Shown: one piece after another, positions 1 through 11,073 of the stretch
How the letters are laid out: the number at the start of each line of letters is the position of its first letter
How positions within the stretch are numbered: position 1 is the stretch's first letter
Source of the DNA: Sphagnum compactum
Taxonomy: Eukaryota > Bryophyta > Sphagnopsida > Sphagnales
NCBI GenBank assembly: GCA_965153455.1
Contig: OZ234494.1
Span: 310,001-374,000, forward strand
Direction: 5' to 3'
Length of the DNA: 64,000 nt
The notes under the pieces: model-generated
Database searches by the model: none
Told to the model about the DNA's origin: nothing
What the model saw: the letters and a program-made list of their open reading frames with translations, nothing else
Position numbers and translations under genes: made by a program

Positions 1-78
1 AACACCAATCCTGTCAGAGTTCACATGCCAATGGAGCCATAGAGCTCAAGTGTTGGTGACATTCCTTTCTCTTTATTT

Positions 79-200
79 CTATCCTGCCATGGTGTAAACT
101 TTGGCAGAAATTCTTTTCAAAGGACTGTTGGTGTCAATCTTGCTGCCTTCTGTTTGTTGCTATCCTGCCATGGTCTAAACTTTGGCAGAAATTCTTTTCA
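79..200. repeat. Direct repeat pair, about 41 bp, offset 81 bp
   Basis: Two near-identical 41-bp blocks (79-119 and 160-200) both read CTATCCTGCCATGG then AAACTTTGGCAG, differing at one base. They lie upstream of the PPR fragment and look like a local tandem duplication. No coding role is visible. Confidence 0.85.
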
Positions 201-359
201 GATCCTTTGCACGGGACCTGGGATACCATAGCCTGGAGAAGGCATGTAAATGCAATATGCTGTGATAATATTCTCTCAATATGGAGAAGGTAAGTTTGGC
301 TTTCTCTCTTCTTATATAGCATTTATGCCTAGGGTGGGGAGAATACATGCCTGATCAGT

Positions 360-1000
360 TTGATCTGGATTGCTGATTGTAGGCAAATGAAAGGTACCTG
401 GATCACACATTTAAAGATGCAGGAAGGACTCTGGCTTGAGGACCGAAGAAACCCACCATGTGCGGCAGCCGATAGAGTTGTTTTGGCACCAGGCACAATG
501 CAATTGAACATTTTTGCATGGAATAAAGAGCTTACAAAACATGTTAAGGATGGGCAACCTAAGAAGGTGATCCAGCTTTTCCAACAAATGCAACAAGAAA
601 GAATGAGTCCCAATGAATTCACTTTTGTTGAAGTCATAAAAGCACGTGCTGGTTTAGTAGCACCTGAAGATGGCAGGAATATTCATGAACAGATCATTCA
701 AAGTGGTTGTGAGTCTAATGTCTTTGTGGGGTGTAGCCTTGTTGACATGTACATGCAAAATGTAGGAGCATGGAGGATGCTTGGAGAGTGTTCAACAAGA
801 TGCCATCTCCAGATTGGTCACTTGGACTGCGATGATATTGGAACATGTGAAATGGGAGCAAGGCCAGAAGGCACTGGAACTATTTCAACAAAAGCAACAA
901 CTGAAACAAATATTCCAAAAGTTGTGCATTGAACACTACGTATAACATCAAAATTTACAACTTCCAATCCTCCATTTATTTTGAAGTTACTAATCTCTTG
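360..1000 (+). pseudogene. Broken pentatricopeptide repeat (PPR) gene fragment
   Basis: The frame from 360 reads as plant organelle RNA-binding PPR repeats of the P/L/S type. NIFAWNKELTKHVKDGQ and KVIQLFQQMQQERMSPNEFT form one repeat, and FTFVEVIKARAGL, GRNIHEQIIQSGCES and NVFVGCSLVDMY form the next. After about 750 this frame loses similarity. The +1-shifted frame then carries the next repeat (VTWTAMILEHVKWEQGQ, then KALELFQQKQQ) before stopping near 940. At least one indel therefore separates the two halves. Only about three repeats remain; functional members usually have ten or more and often end in E/DYW domains, which are absent here. No start with a targeting peptide is evident. PPR proteins bind organellar transcripts for editing, splicing or stability, but this copy is almost certainly non-functional. 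The family call is firm; the exact ends are not. Confidence 0.8.
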
Positions 1001-1001
1001 C

Positions 1002-1560
1002 TCACTTCATGACCCATGTTTTATGATGAGATTTTCTAAGGTTGTGAGCCAGCATGGGTCGTGATTTTCCCCAAAACACATTAGTCCTTTCTGGATTTCC
1101 TTGCATCTTAGCACTTGAGATATTGGCCTCAACATTTGAAACAAGCCTTGAGCTATGATAAAATTGATCCATCATCATTTTAGTATGAATGCTTTTGAAT
1201 TGCATATCCCCTTGCTGCCTTTCCCAATTGATCACATTCAATAGATGAAACTAATTGCCCTATTAATTCCTTATTTTCTTGGATTTCTTCCTTAAACGCA
1301 TATGCATATTCAAGTGTAAATGAGGTCTACAAATATTTTTCCCTAGATAGTTTGTCCCTTTGAGCATCAATGCCTTTTCAGCAACTCAATGTTTAGTCTC
1401 CAAGGATTGCACTTTCTCTTGTTCCAATTTATATATTTCATGTGTTGTAGACATTCGGCCTCAAGGTCTAGGCTTACTTCTTTTGTAGCAAACAATATCA
1501 TTCCATTCTTTTTTAGCATCCATCAACTGTTTTCTTTCCAATTCTAAGGCCTCCCTTTCT
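1002..1560 (-). pseudogene. 3'-terminal, heavily broken part of the coiled-coil gene
   Basis: The frame resumes in the expected phase 2 after a gtatgtgcag acceptor (REALELERKQLMDAKKEWND) and then decays. Stops and frame changes follow: KLEQEKVQSLETKH in one frame, FKEEIQENKELIGQLVSSIE in another, and RQQGDMQFKSIHTKMMMDQF in the first again, ending at a stop near 1002. This is the clearest evidence that the copy is dead. Confidence 0.55.
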
Positions 1561-2179
1561 CTGCACATACAACGTTGAGAGATGTTCCGTAGGAGCATTT
1601 TCGTTACGTAATTAATATTTCAAAACTTGTTTGAACATGGATTTGGCCTAAAGTGTCAAATTGGTGAGGTGTGGTTGGATCTAGATACATGTTGGTTAAA
1701 ATAATGTTCTAAAAGAATATTTAACATTTTGCTACTTCACTAAAATGTGTTACATACAAAAAATTTATCCGTAATGTAACCCTGTCTTTGGGCCTCCATT
1801 CACCCCCTATCCCCTCTTTCAGTGGTATCCACAAAGTAAAGACATTTTAATAAATCTCAGTATGAAATGCTGATACTCAGCATTTAATGCACAAGGTTTG
1901 AGACAAATTATAGTAGTTGTGCCCTTGAGGCGGAGTGAAAATATATGTAGCAACAGTGGAGGCGCTCAAGAAAAAGGAAAGACATGATGAAACTCAATTT
2001 ACCAAGAAAATTGATGGTTTTCTGAGTTTCATCCCCCATTGAATGCTAATGTACTTTTTTGCAGGTTTTTGTATGACATATAGTTTGCTATTGTCAATGA
2101 TAATTGGAACATGGTGAAAAAAATGCATTGATGTGACAATTAGAATGGTCCAAAGAAAGAAAGGACATAAGAAAGAAAC

Positions 2180-2623
2180 CTTGTTGTAGCTTGTGCTACA
2201 AGAGAAGCATCTTCAACCATTTGCTTTTTGACCTTTAATTGTGTTGTCAAGTTAACCTTCACTTCTTGCATTGCTTTTTGTGTCTCTTCCTGGTGATAAT
2301 TAACATGAAGAAAAAAAAAGGTATGAAATTAAATATGATTGTCAAGTAATTAAAAAAGTAATAAGTAAAAACAAAACATGATTATCGTAAGTTCCAAAAA
2401 TGAATTAAATATGAGTTTTAGTTTTGCATACCAAAGTTTGTTGTTGGAGTTGTAATTTAGCTCTATCTTGCAAGACCTTTGTTGCTTGTTTTGCAATTAT
2501 CCTTTGTATGTGCTCCAATTGGCTCTCGACCATGCCTTCCTCCTTTTGCATGTGTAGTACAATGGATCCAAATTGCAACAGATTTGGTTCATTCTCCAAC
2601 ATGTTTCCATATTCTAAATTTTC
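2180..2623 (-). pseudogene. Two coiled-coil exons (2623-2432 and 2289-2180)
   Basis: The first (64 codons, phase 0/0) reads ENLEYGNMLENEPNLLQFGS then HIQRIIAKQATKVLQDRAKL. The second (110 nt, phase 0 in, phase 2 out) reads EETQKAMQEVKVNLTTQLKV. Both have conventional splice sites (ttcgtag / TTG|gtatgc and tatcaccag / AG|gtttct). Confidence 0.55.
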
Positions 2624-2742
2624 CTACGAACCATTGAACACAATTATATTTGTATGCCATTGTACAATTGAGTTCCTTTTCATGTTAGAATTTTTAAACG
2701 ATTTGCATGAAAATAACATTTGAACATCTAGAAAAAACTTAC

Positions 2743-3206
2743 TATTTTTCCCATATCCAAATGTTTGTGCATGCATTGGCAATGAAATTCAATTCCATCA
2801 AACAATATTTGCATAGGTTTTGTGGTTGATGATCCATTCCAATTCTCAAAATTGTTTGAAGTTAAATTGCACACCCTTTTTTCTTGCAATATCCCATTTT
2901 CAATCATATATGTTTCCCTTTTCTTCAATTCAACATCTGCATTCATCATATTTGTGGCAATAGCATCCATGTTTCTATGTTTTTCATCAATGTGTTGATG
3001 TTGTTCTTCCAATTTACCAATGCTAAAACCTATTTGCTTTCGAAACTCATGCATATCCTTTGTGATTTGATGTTTCCTTTCTTGTTCGAGCTTCAACAAT
3101 TTAGCCTCTATTTTAGCTACTTTTGCTTCACGAGATTCAATTGCGACTTCCCTTGCATGAATGTCCTCCATAAATTTTGGATGTTTCCTAATTTCCTTCA
3201 ACCACA
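2743..3206 (-). pseudogene. Coiled-coil exon, about 154 codons
   Basis: Starts after a ttgttaaag acceptor, with a GTG codon completed across the splice, and ends at ATA|gtaagt. The frame is open throughout: WLKEIRKHPKFMEDIHAREV, then VAKIEAKLLKLEQERKHQIT. The end is less helical, with FDGIEFHCQCMHKHLDMGKI. Phase 1 in, phase 0 out, matching both neighbours. Confidence 0.6.
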
Positions 3207-4724
3207 CTTTAACAATTATTAGTGGGAGTCATCACTTGCTATGGTTTAATGCATTTCATTATTGAAAATAATCCATAAAATTAGTGGTCATTACACAATA
3301 TGGGTAATTTCAATTAAAGTCCACTTTTCAACGGAATTATTGCAATTTGCCAACATATAAGAGATATTGTAATAACTTCTTAGGTTAGGCAATAATTAAA
3401 TTATTTTTGGAAATGCTGAATTTTTTAAAAACTATCTATTTGAAATGTTGAAATTTTAAAAAAATTATAAAAGAAGGGCAAAAAACAAAAATTGGTGGAA
3501 ACTTGGGAGCCTCTTACTTTAGGCCAATCCACTTGTAGAACAAGTATTCAGTAATTAAGAATGTTTCTCTATCCTATAATTTGGTGGAACATTATGTCCC
3601 TTCACTTTTGCAAAAACTTATAGTATAAAATGTTGAAGAATGTCTCATTGTGTTAGAGGTTTAAAGTCTTAAAAAAATTCAAAGAAGTTGCCTATGTTTA
3701 TCACAAAAAAATTATTTATTACTTTTTAAATTACTAAAGTGGATTCTCAAAAATAAAATAATTATGTGGCACCCAAGTGCCAAACCTAAAAAGGTACTAC
3801 GATAATATGAAATCAAGAAGTTTAACATCCAATTACAATAATGGAAATTATATATTCATAATATTTATATTTTGATTTATGGTTAAAGAAGATTCTTGAG
3901 GTCATAGTTGTCATAAGGTTTGATTTTTATGTACATGTCATTAGATTGATTTATGAAAATGCTTACAAGATTGGTTGTCTCTAACTTACTAACTTTCCTT
4001 ATTCTATATGTTCCATTTCAAACATGCAAGATGATGATGATCCTTTTTCATGAACAAATTGTTCTTCTTGCAACCTTTCCAATTCTGAAAAATACAAATT
4101 CAATAATATTGCTCGAAAAATCAAGATCAAGTTAGATTATTAATTAATGATTATAACAATGTAGGTTGGGGGTCCAAATACTTAACATGCAAAATAATTG
4201 AGAATGCATGTATTGTAATTTATTATTTTTAAATTTTCAAAATAAACCTAAAGGCTTCTAAGGTTACATGAAATAATTAGGTGACCAAATTCCTTGTTTT
4301 GGTATTCAACTATTTTTTAATAATTTTAAAATAAGACTCCTAATTTGAAAGGACTATATCCAATCAACCAATTACATTTATTGATCACTCACACATTTAG
4401 AAATACCATTGTTTCATTTTGTTTGAGTTCAATATTCAAGGTGTTTTGCAACTTGACAATAAAAATATAAAGGTAGGTAACTAATAAATACAACTTAAAT
4501 ATAAAGGATTTCAAAAAATTCACTACACCCGTGTCAACTTAACTAAAATTGAACATTGAAAATCTCATATATTAAATAAAGATTTGAGAAATTATTTTAA
4601 ATATTTATATTTATCTTTCCATGTGAACTTTTTGCGTTACAAAAAAGTTGTTCATAATTTTCCATTTAAAATAGTTGCATTTATCCACCCTATTTGCATA
4701 TTCAAAACACAATAAATAGTGTAC

Positions 4725-5052
4725 CTTTTTCAAACAAAGAAGTCTTTGCTTCTTTTTTTGCAACTTGATGTAAACGTCCTTTAATTTGCATTTCTAGCTT
4801 AGACATAGTTTGATTATCCTCCTCAAAAATCTTTGCTTTCTTTTTTAATATTATTTCAAAATTTAATAACTCCTCTTCTTTTGTTTGCAAGATTTCTTGT
4901 TTTTCTTTTAAAATTTGTCTTTCTTCTTTTTGGTTCATTTTATTTTCTTCGAGTAAAGTGTTTTCATGTTTCAAAACAAGAGCATGTTCCTCCACTTCTA
5001 TAATCATAATTTTTAAGGCTTTTTTTTCATCCATTAGCTTCATTTTTAAACC
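4725..5052 (-). pseudogene. Coiled-coil exon, 109 codons plus one base
   Basis: Acceptor atgtgcag and donor AAAG|gtacac. The block is very rich in Glu and Lys (LLEENKMNQKEERQILKEKQ) with no internal stop. It ends in phase 1, matching the phase-1 start of the next exon at 3206 across an intron of about 1.5 kb. Confidence 0.6.
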
Positions 5053-5989
5053 CTGCACATTTTTTTCACCTTAGTCAAGTTGCATATTTGACATTCTTTG
5101 AAAGTAATCATTTTATGGTTACATAACTTAACCAATTGTTAGTACATTGATTGATTCTTTTCAACCTAGTGCACACATTTCATCAACACGTATAATAATT
5201 GAACACCTTTTGAATATATAATGTGACAAGGATGCCAAACATCATAACAAATACTTATATAAACATTACATACATGTGGTTCTTCAAATGGAGGTTGGAG
5301 TTGTTGTCAAGTGAACATATATATCCATCTCAATATTAAATTTAATCAGAATATTCAAGGGCACAAGTACAAAAACTTGGTTTTGGATATTACATGCAAG
5401 TCATTCTTGTTGATGATTGTTTGTTCTTGAAACTACAAATTTTCCTCTTTTCTTGCCAATCCTATTGCCATTTCTTTTAGTTTGTTGTAATGCAATGCCT
5501 CCTTGCATTCAAAAAAATTCACACATAAAATGCTAAAATTATCCAAATAGATTGAAATGATGACAAAATTGGTGACATTCATCCTTTAAGAACTTCTGTT
5601 ATAGGTGTATACTTGGTTTCTTAAGTCACATTCTTTTGTGTTGAGAAGATTTTTGTCGTGTAGTCAATTTGTCAGCCCAAAATTCCAACTTATTCTTTGA
5701 TTCTTCAAGCTTATGTTGATAGCAATTAAGTTTTGTGGTAGCTTGATCTAGTTTAGCCATTTTTTCGATAATTTGTGCTCCAGCTTGTTCTATGTATGTT
5801 TGAAGTTTTCTCTGTCATTGTTAAGTTTCATCATTATTAAGGTGAATATTCAAAGGACAATGATTTCATGATTGTCCAAAAATTACCATTTGAAATTATC
5901 CATATCATCATGTAATAATGGATAAGAAATCAACCTAAAAGTTAAATTTCCTTCCTTTTCAAACTGAAAAGTGGTGATGTAGATGTAAC

Positions 5990-6193
5990 TAGTTCTTGTA
6001 TTTGTGTTGTAAGTTCCTCCTTTCCAATGATAAAACTATTGATTCGTTTTTTCAAGGTCTCCTCAGCTTCTTGTTGCCAAATTAAAAGGTCTTGTTTTGT
6101 ACTATGAACATCTTTTAGTTCTTTTTCAACCTTTTGTTTTGTTGCTTGGAGTTCTTGCATTTGAGCATTATAATTCATCGCATGTGTAGAAAC
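5990..6193 (-). pseudogene. Coiled-coil exon, 68 codons
   Basis: Acceptor ttggaattag and donor CTA|gttaca bound a 204-nt block, phase 0 at both ends. It reads VSTHAMNYNAQMQELQATKQ followed by KVEKELKDVHSTKQDLLIWQ. The next block 3' (5811-about 5640) reads RKLQTYIEQAGAQIIEKMAK. Another near 5506-5404 reads EALHYNKLKEMAIGLARKEE and then a TAG; edges of these two are uncertain. Confidence 0.55.
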
Positions 6194-6300
6194 CTAATTC
6201 CAACAACAAGTGGTCTTTAAATCAAATGATACATATCATATATATATATATATGATAATTAACCCAACTTTGGAATGGGTCACAAGTAATATGCACTTAC

Positions 6301-6549
6301 ATCTTGAGTGTGTTTTTCATGTTTGGCGTGCAATTCCTTCTCTGCAACTTTTATTTTAACTTTCATCTCCATAAGATGTTTCATCTCCTCTATAGTACAT
6401 CTTTTTTCCTCTACCAAAATCCCTATGTCCTTTTTCATATTTGCTTCGTTATTTTCTAATGTTTCACTTTGAATTGTGATATTTTCTTGTTTGGATTTTA
6501 TTTTTTCATTCCATACTTGTTGTTCATTCACAAGCTTTGTTCGCATCAC
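6301..6549 (-). pseudogene. Coiled-coil exon, 83 codons
   Basis: Clean ctttcattgtag acceptor and GAT|gtaagt donor, 249 nt, phase 0 on both sides, no internal stop. The sequence (RTKLVNEQQVWNEKIKSKQE, MKHLMEMKVKIKVAEKELHA) is a charged heptad-type helix. Confidence 0.65.
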
Positions 6550-6792
6550 CTACAATGAAAGATTAATGTCTATAAAAATCAATAACATTGACCCACAACA
6601 ATCAAGTGCCATAGATGTGGGCGGGTGGGGGGATAGGTGAAGGATGTCAAAATGGATCATTAGATTTGTCCGTCTTCCACCTTTTGTTAGTTTTTTCAAC
6701 ATTTGGAAGTTTTATAACATTATTGTCATTAAGATTCAAAATGATAAGTGTAATCAATAATTAGAATAATTAATATGTAATTATGAACTAAC

Positions 6793-7570
6793 TTTTAATT
6801 TTTCTTGTTCATTCTTCATTTGTAAATCAAGCTCTTTTAATTCACTTTCTTTTTGTAAGAGTTCTTGCTATTTTATACATAATTGGTCTTCTTTGGGCTT
6901 CATGCTTTGTTCCATGGACTGAATGAATTCTCCAACTTTTGATTGTTCCATAGCAAGTTTTGCCCAAACATTTTCAACATTTTTGTTTAATTCTTGTGCT
7001 TCAAATATAGCCCCTTCAACTTCCTTTAATTGCAATTTGTCTTGTTCAAAATCAGCCATGGTTTTTTGTAACTTCATCTTATCATTTTCCAAGTCCACTT
7101 GTAAAAGCTTAAGATCATCTTCCCTTTGGTTGAGTTTTTGTGTCATTTCTTCCATTGCACAAGCTCTACGTTGTAATTCCTTTTCTTGTTCCAATAGTGT
7201 TGCTTCCTTTGTTGTGAAATTACGATCCATTTCTTTCTTAATAGACATAAATGTTTCTTGCATTTTTTTTTCATTTGTCAATTTTTCATTTTCAAATCCT
7301 TCCTTCTTAGTGTCAAGTTCCTTTTGCATTTTTATCAAAGTTGAAATCTCTGATTGCAGCTTGCCCTTCATTTTCTTCCAAAATTTTCGTCTTTTGATCT
7401 AAAATCATTTGTTTTTCTATTAACCTTTGTGAGGTCATATTCAACTTTTTTTGTAAGATTAATGATTCAGCTATTGCATCCATGTGGGTTTGCTGCATAG
7501 ATAATTCTATTACCTTTTCTTGGCCTTGTAATAATGATGTAATTAAATCTTTTTCACATTCTATTATAAC
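6793..7570 (-). pseudogene. Large coiled-coil exon with frameshift and nonsense codon
   Basis: The exon runs from an atcattag acceptor to an AAA|gttagt donor and is 778 nt long, one more than 259 codons. The frame changes near 7370: an upstream frame (KQMILDQKTKILEENEG) hands over to MKGKLQSEISTLIKMQKEL, consistent with one extra base in an A-run. At 6868-6870 a TAG interrupts the frame, yet coiled-coil sequence (QELLQKESELKELDLQMKNE) continues in frame to the donor. Heptad-like Lys/Glu/Gln/Leu composition is strong throughout. Confidence 0.65.
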
Positions 7571-7956
7571 CTAATGATCCAAGACCAATTGTTAAAGTAT
7601 AACAATCATTCCATTTTCAAATAAACTAAAGAAATTGTAATTCCTTTTCTTCACATTGCTAAAATCTAATTGCAAATGAACTTCAATTGTAATTCAAAAT
7701 TTAAAACTAAACATATATGGTGCACGTATTAGTGTGAACATAAGTGTTTAAAGTCTTTCTCTCTTTTTGTTTTTTTGTAAATCTAATTGTTTTGTGAAGC
7801 ATATAAAAATAATATTACAAGATTTAAAAATACATTCAATTAAATGAGGTCAATGTAATCTTATTGCATGTCAAAATTGAGGGGTTGAAATCTTGTAATA
7901 AACTAATCTATAAGGTTGGAAACATCTATGATAAGAATTGTCAACTTTAAGCATAC

Positions 7957-8511
7957 CTTATGGTGATCTTGTAAATGAGTGATCCAAAGGACCAAATTTT
8001 CATGTTTTTGAAATAACTTGGTTTTATCATCTTCTACATTAGAACCATTATAATTAGATGTCCTCATCATGGTTTTGGGCTTGATAAAAATTTCATCCAT
8101 TAAACTTTCAACTTTGGTTATAATGTCTGGATTCAAGTTGGCAACATCATTTAATCCTTTTCTTTTAAACACATCAACCCAATTTTGAAAGTATATTCCT
8201 TGATCCAAGAAGGCAATTAGTTGTTGACAAAATCCAATAATAGCAATGCACATTTTGTCATTACATTTATCATTTGTAGCCAAGAATGAAACCTTTTCCA
8301 AATTGGCAACATCTTTTTTCATGATTGATATATTTGGTTCAAATCTTAATGGGGCAATTCCCAAGTTTGAATTCTCTAATTTAGTTTGCATATTTTCAAT
8401 GCCTTTATGTTCAAATTGCCTACATAAAACATCATGTAATGTTACAAACAAGTCTTTCATGACTTCATCCCTTCTTATTGCATTCAATGACATTGCCTCC
8501 ATTTTGTCATG
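7957..8511 (-). pseudogene. Globular 185-codon exon of the coiled-coil gene
   Basis: Exactly 555 nt, phase 0 at both ends, from a gcaacag acceptor to a CATAAG|gtatgc donor. It starts HDKMEAMSLNAIRRDEVMKD and carries cysteine-containing, non-coiled sequence such as KMCIAIIGFCQQLIAFLDQG and YFQNWVDVFKRKGLNDVANL. This exon has no internal stop and is the best preserved part of the gene. I do not recognise the domain. It is the best query for finding an intact relative. Confidence 0.6.
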
Positions 8512-9520
8512 CTGTTGCAAAACCACCATAACAATACAAGTGTAAGATTCAATAAACAACTCAAATCAAAATGTTATTCATCATGTACACAAATGTGGTG
8601 CTAACCTATTATCACTATTTCAATTGATTAACAATATGATCAAACTTGGAATGATGATGTCATTAACATTCAAATTGTGCAATGTTTGAACTAGAAGGTA
8701 CATTCACAAATTAAGGAACCACTCAATGTGCAACTATTATTTAAGTTTACATGATTAAAAATCATATATAATTCCAAGTCTCATGAATGTTCAATAAATT
8801 TATACAACAACACTTTAAATATATCAATGTAACATTTGAATAAATTTGAAAGTGATTCAATGAACATAAAATATTATAAATAAATAAATCACTATAATTG
8901 TGCTCCAAAAAAAATCCATTATTTATGTATTATTTAAGTAATGTTTGGCCAATCCTGAATTGCATGTCAACCAATTGGATTATTTAAGGATGACTTAAGG
9001 GTGCACACTGGTTCTTTAATTTGTGAATGTACCCTAGACTTATATTTGGGTTTTTAATGTTGTATGTAAGGAGATGAACTATATCCAAGTTTATTCATCA
9101 TTTCTAGGAGTCACATAACATAGAATGAATGTGTTTCTAATATGGTTTTTTCAAACAAAAAATTTTCATTACACTTTTGCTCCAACAATATATGTGAATT
9201 ACTTGTTTCACATGTACACAACTTCATGTTTATTAAGGACTTTTATGATTCAAATTTGAACTTTAAGTCTTGTAGAACTTTATTTTTTACAAATGGTTTT
9301 TTCATAGAAAATATTAAGTTGTTTCCCCTTCATCAATGTTCACTTTACTAAAAGGGAAAAAATGACATTTCAAATATATATTCCAATCTTTTACAATCAC
9401 ATAAAGCTCAATACATTGATTGATCAATTGACAATTTTATCCAATAAATCAACATTATAAATGACAAATAGACATCCAACCAAGCTTCATCATGCCCACC
9501 GGCATCATGTTTCCTAAAAC

Positions 9521-9613
9521 CTTTTGTTTGTTCAATTCACACTCTTTACTTTCGTTGGATTCCTTTGAAATATATGGTGTAAATACATGTGAAGATCCTT
9601 CTTGATTGTCATG
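9521..9613 (-). pseudogene. Short exon of the coiled-coil gene
   Basis: A 31-codon block between a tttgtttcgtag acceptor and a gttttag donor, starting HDNQEGSSHVFTPYISKES, phase 0 at both ends. A further coding-like block lies at about 9350-9140 (minus) with one in-frame stop (…KKPFVKNKVLQDLKFKFES, stop, KSLINMKLCTCETSNSH); its edges are unclear. Confidence 0.45.
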
Positions 9614-10175
9614 CTACGAAACAAATGTTTCATGTATTTGCCAAAGAAAAAATAATGTTATGAAAAGTATTCAATTCCCAAGCAATTCATTTTGAGGTCA
9701 CATCATCTTCAACATGCAATTTGATAAGTGCTTAGATTTTAATATTGTTCAAACAAATCAATTTGACACTAGATTGACAACAATTGTGGCCTAAATTATA
9801 TTACAAATGCCATTTTATTTTATTTTTTATTGCCTTGAAGAAAGGGGTGATGCACATTAACATTCCTAGTGCATGAAAAAAATGATCTTATTTTTCAATA
9901 CCATTTTGCTTAACAAATTGTTTTGATTTGCCATGGTTCTGCAAGACAAATTTTTAAATTGTCACACAACTTATTAAAATTAGAGATATTCTTCTTAGTT
10001 AAAATTTATATGATAATAATTGTTGAAACCTATTCCTAAAATTTCTATTCATGTTGATGATGTTCTTAATAAATTACGCATATTAATTCATTTCAATACT
10101 AGTCTTACACAAAAATCTTATAAGAACTATAAAAGGAACATAAATTTGTCTTGTTAGGTATTCTTCATATTGTAT

Positions 10176-10910
10176 TCAATTTAATGGAATTTCAATATTA
10201 GTTTCATTTGGTGACCTTGATTGATTTGAAAGGCAAGAATTAATTGGTTTAGGATCATCAATGGCCAACGAAGTTGTAAACAATGGCAATGCATGTTCTT
10301 TGGGAAACCTCTCATTTGAAAATTGTGCCCTTGGATCCAAATTTTTAGGATTCGAAGTCACAAGACCATTGTGCACGTGTTCAACACTTTTGACTTCTTT
10401 AGCAAACTCCCTAGATGGTATACATGATAGTAAAGGGTCATATGATAAACAAGTCTTTGAAGCGTTTTGTTTGGAGGCAACATTTTTGTAATGTGTTTTA
10501 TGAGGCTTTACATTTATGTGATGTATGATGGGTACTTTTATCTTTGATAACTTCATAGAAGCAAGATGAACATAAGGTGCCAAATATGTGTACTTGGAGG
10601 ATTTTGAACTAGATTTGGGAAGGGATTTTGCTTGAAGGGAAGAATTAGAGTATATTTCTAGAGGAGAATTTTGTTGTTCATATGGAGGCTTATTGTAGGC
10701 AACCAAATTCTTGGTAGGGCATAAGGAATAATCCACGCTGCAAGAAGATTTTCGTGAAGGATGGATTGTGAATAATGGGTTGCAATAAGATGATGATGTT
10801 GATTGCACTAATAACTCTTGCGAGTTGCCTTCTAGTAAAGAACCTCCATTGACTTGAGGAGTGCCATTGTTGACTTCCCATTTTGTAGATCTTTTTTGGA
10901 AACTCAACCA
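10176..10910 (-). pseudogene. Ser-rich low-complexity exon of the coiled-coil gene
   Basis: An open frame of 245 codons starts after a tag acceptor (WLSFQKRSTKWEVNN) and ends in a stop. It is rich in Ser, Asn, Pro and Lys (for example LQAKSLPKSSSKSSKYTY) and has no recognisable fold, so it is probably a disordered linker. It joins in phase 0 to the exon upstream. The stop may be the true end of a shorter gene, or a nonsense change if the coiled-coil exons downstream belong to the same gene. Confidence 0.55.
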
Positions 10911-11073
10911 CTATTTCAAACATTCACAAAAAGAAATTAGGGTTAAACACTTTCAAAGAATGGAGTTAAAGCAACATCTAAAAGACATTGGAATGATGTA
11001 ACATTTCTTCTTTGCTTGAATGGAACAATTTTAACATTCTTTCACCTTCCTTAAAATATCAAGAAAAGTTCAC

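Noticed and set aside
6868-7371. Rescue of the frameshift and TAG by U-to-C RNA editing, which ferns use heavily.
   Set aside because: That editing is known from plastid and mitochondrial transcripts, and it cannot repair a one-base gain. This is nuclear, intron-containing DNA.
2424-7402. Plus-strand open frames (2424-2723, 2884-3222, 6923-7402) rich in Phe, Ser and Cys.
   Set aside because: They are antisense shadows of the Lys/Glu/Gln-rich coiled-coil exons; they lack splice context and family similarity.
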